Shown here in pieces: positions 62,428 through 64,000 of a stretch of 64,000 nucleotides of DNA. The position numbers and the translations under genes were made by a program. This DNA comes from Saprospiraceae bacterium (GTDB lineage: Bacteria; Bacteroidota; Bacteroidia; Chitinophagales; Saprospiraceae), in the NCBI GenBank assembly GCA_026129545.1, contig JAHCHX010000003.1, forward strand, positions 124,001-188,000. The letters are read 5' to 3'. Numbering within the stretch: position 1 is the first letter of the stretch; each line of letters opens with the position of its first letter. A model generated the notes under the pieces. That model was not told the origin of the DNA, made no database searches, and worked only from the letters and a program-made list of their open reading frames with translations.

Positions 62428-62585
62428 GCCATACTTTAAAACAAGGCGGATTAAAGAAAGTATTGTGAAAGAATCCCAGCGGGGAATAATGTGCTCGGAA
62501 ATATGATTTCAAGAAACCTGCACAAATGTAAAACGAAGCTTTGAGACACGAATGTTTTTTCAAAGAAAAAAACGCAAAACCTGTG

Positions 62586-62945
62586 TTATGCCCTGTTGCT
62601 GACAAACACATCGCGCGCGTAGCGCCCCGTCATGGCCCCAAAGCCAGCCAACACGCCCCCCAGCACGCCCGTCAAACCGAGCAATTGCCATGCCTTCAGC
62701 CCCTGAAACAGCAGGCCTACTTTGGCAGCCAATATCCCGTCGTTCTCCGCATTGTACAGGTAAGCGTTGACAAACCAAAGCAGCGCCCCGGCCAAGAAAG
62801 CGGCGCTAAAGTTTTTGCCCGCCGACAAAGGAAACAGCCAGCCCGCCAGCATCGCCACCGGTACCAGCCCCCACCATGGCAATCCGAAGTGGCAGAGATG
62901 CCCCAGCGCGAAAATGAAAAGGACGGAGTATATAAAGTGTCTCAT
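62586..62945 (-). CDS. Small membrane protein of unknown function
   Basis: The product is 119 aa with three to four hydrophobic segments (MRHFIYSVLFIFALGHL, GLVPVAMLAGWLFPL, FSAAFLAGALLWFVNAYLY, LLGLTGVLGGVLAGFGAMTGRY). No family was recognised. It lies 51 bp downstream of the penicillin-acylase-family gene on the same strand, so the two may share a transcript. Confidence 0.7.
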   Translation of the reverse strand: MRHFIYSVLFIFALGHLCHFGLPWWGLVPVAMLAGWLFPLSAGKNFSAAFLAGALLWFVNAYLYNAENDGILAAKVGLLFQGLKAWQLLGLTGVLGGVLAGFGAMTGRYARDVFVSNRA

Positions 62946-62996
62946 GTTTGAAAAAATTGACGTTGGTGAACTGCGAGGAAATGCTTGCCGAGCGCA

Positions 62997-64000
62997 TCAC
63001 GGCAAAAAGACCTGACGGCCCAAAATTTGGTTGGACGGTTCGTCGGCAGATTTCAGGAACAACAAGTTGTTGTATTCTCCCCTTGCCCATGTGTCCACCA
63101 TGTTGTCGTAGTAGCGGCTGCCCGGATTGCCCGACTGGCCGCCGGGATAGACGCCAAGCCCGCGCACCCGCTCGCCGAGCTCGACAATCATGCGCCAAGA
63201 GGGACCATTGCCCTGCTTGATGGCGTTGGGTGCTGAGCTGTGCCCCCCCACCACCACATCGAGCCGGCTAAATGCGTCTATCAAGGCCAGATGCTTGATG
63301 GCAAAGCTCCTGAATGCCCCCCAGCCAGTGCGCTTATCGGGGTTTTCCTTGAAATACTGCTGCATCAGCGCAAAAGATTGATGCACGATATCGTGAGCAG
63401 TCTCACGTTGGGGCGTGGTCAGGTGGTCGAAAAAGACGCTGTTCGGGTCTTTTTCCAGCAGCTCTATGAAGCGCCACCGCTCAGGCATCAGCACCTGCTT
63501 TTTCTCTGCTCGCAGCGACGTGATTTCATCCCAAGTGCGGAGGTAGCAGGAGTCGAACCATACCTCGTAGAGCGATGGAGCGGTGGCATTGGCATCGTAG
63601 CGATAGTTCCATGCTGCCAATTCGTCGGCCATCTTCAAGCCTTCCGCATCCAATTTGATTCGGTCGAGCATTCGGAGCATGACGGGCAAGGCATCGGCGG
63701 CGCGTTGGCTGAAGTTGTCCAATTGCATGGTTTTCATGCTGTCGAGCGTTGCCGCGTGCATGGAAGAAAGTCGGTCGAAAATGCGCCGGCCTCGATAATC
63801 GTCGAAATCGTTGCTTAGGTAATAGTAAGGATAGGCCGGAGGCGTGGAATGTTGATTGGCCGAATACACAAACCCCCTCGAAGGATTTTTCATGGCTGGC
63901 ACACGCTCTGCAGGAATGTAATCGAGCCAAGCATTCGACCATCGGCTGCCGTCTTGCACGAAACGCCCCTGTTCGGGCGCCCGCACGGGGAACCTCCCCT
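62997..64000 (-). CDS. Penicillin acylase-family N-terminal nucleophile hydrolase (partial)
   Basis: The C-terminal portion of at least 330 aa is present; the gene runs off the right edge of the window. Motifs of the penicillin/acyl-homoserine-lactone acylase family: NPSRGFVYSANQ near the start, LDNFSQRAADALPVMLRML, and the C-terminal GNGPSWRMIVELGERVRGLGVYPGGQSGNPGSRYYDNMVDTWARGEYNNL. The nucleophile Ser and the signal peptide lie outside the window. The family cleaves amide bonds of acyl side chains (penicillins, acyl-homoserine lactones); the substrate is unknown. Confidence 0.88.
   Translation of the reverse strand, partial: GRFPVRAPEQGRFVQDGSRWSNAWLDYIPAERVPAMKNPSRGFVYSANQHSTPPAYPYYYLSNDFDDYRGRRIFDRLSSMHAATLDSMKTMQLDNFSQRAADALPVMLRMLDRIKLDAEGLKMADELAAWNYRYDANATAPSLYEVWFDSCYLRTWDEITSLRAEKKQVLMPERWRFIELLEKDPNSVFFDHLTTPQRETAHDIVHQSFALMQQYFKENPDKRTGWGAFRSFAIKHLALIDAFSRLDVVVGGHSSAPNAIKQGNGPSWRMIVELGERVRGLGVYPGGQSGNPGSRYYDNMVDTWARGEYNNLLFLKSADEPSNQILGRQVFLP

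Noticed and set aside
1..64000. tRNA or rRNA genes
   Set aside because: No cloverleaf with a TTC-loop and acceptor stem, and no rRNA core sequence, was seen on reading; a covariance search was not possible.

Overview
The window looks like a chromosomal segment of a Bacteroidota bacterium, most likely from the Saprospiria (Saprospiraceae-like). This rests on many secreted proteins ending in a type IX secretion (T9SS) sorting domain, a TonB-dependent receptor, Bacteroidota lipoboxes, a CcmD-like protein, TAnnTTTG-type -7 promoter boxes and the infC-rpmI-rplT block. The taxon is inferred from these signs, not from a search. No tRNA, rRNA or CRISPR array was seen.

Layout. 1-2.4 kb: translation genes infC, rpmI and rplT, with a secreted-protein gene broken by an in-frame TGA between the first two. 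2.6-10 kb: two T9SS proteins, then a TonB receptor and a secreted alpha/beta-hydrolase in one operon. 10.3-14.7 kb: a large SF1 helicase and a DUF4258/YgiT toxin-antitoxin-like pair whose toxin gene is frameshifted. 14.7-32.5 kb: three genes resembling non-phosphorylative L-fucose catabolism (SDR dehydrogenase; amidohydrolase/lactonase; FAH-family hydrolase). The SDR is separated from the other two by about 15 kb holding an XRE regulator and four tandem cassettes. Each cassette is a lipoprotein of about 220 aa plus a T9SS protein of about 830 aa (propeller-like N-terminus, HYR domain, sorting domain). 30.5-35.5 kb: an insertion-rich zone with two copies of a 225-bp inverted-repeat element, a decayed IS1-type element, and a decayed IS5-type element that interrupts a small secreted-protein gene. 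35.5-48.1 kb: five secreted or lipoprotein genes on the minus strand, including a 1618-aa PKD/beta-helix/cohesin-like/dockerin-like protein. 48.4-52.3 kb: a tight four-gene operon (sulfotransferase, AlkB-like di-iron hydroxylase, Lgt-like membrane protein, APS kinase-nucleotidyltransferase fusion). 52.7-56.6 kb: a membrane-bound LuxR-type regulator, a helical protein of unknown function, and an ISKra4-like transposon. 56.7-64 kb: housekeeping genes (DUF6427-like membrane protein, purQ, Kazal lipoprotein, CcmD, glutamate dehydrogenase, OmpA with TSP3 repeats) and a penicillin-acylase-family protein running off the window.

Two parts stand out as possible undescribed systems. The first is the four-cassette array. 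The downstream part of each T9SS gene, the intergenic region and the start of the next lipoprotein gene are almost identical between units and very GC-rich, while the N-terminal propellers and lipoprotein C-termini differ. Each unit starts with the same presumptive regulatory block, which in unit 1 is also the promoter region of the divergent XRE gene. This arrangement fits a recombining, co-regulated surface-protein repertoire. The second is the sulfotransferase operon. It encodes PAPS supply, sulfo-transfer, a fatty-acyl or alkyl hydroxylase and a lipid-transferase-like protein, as expected for making a sulfated lipid or a sulfated lipid-modified product.
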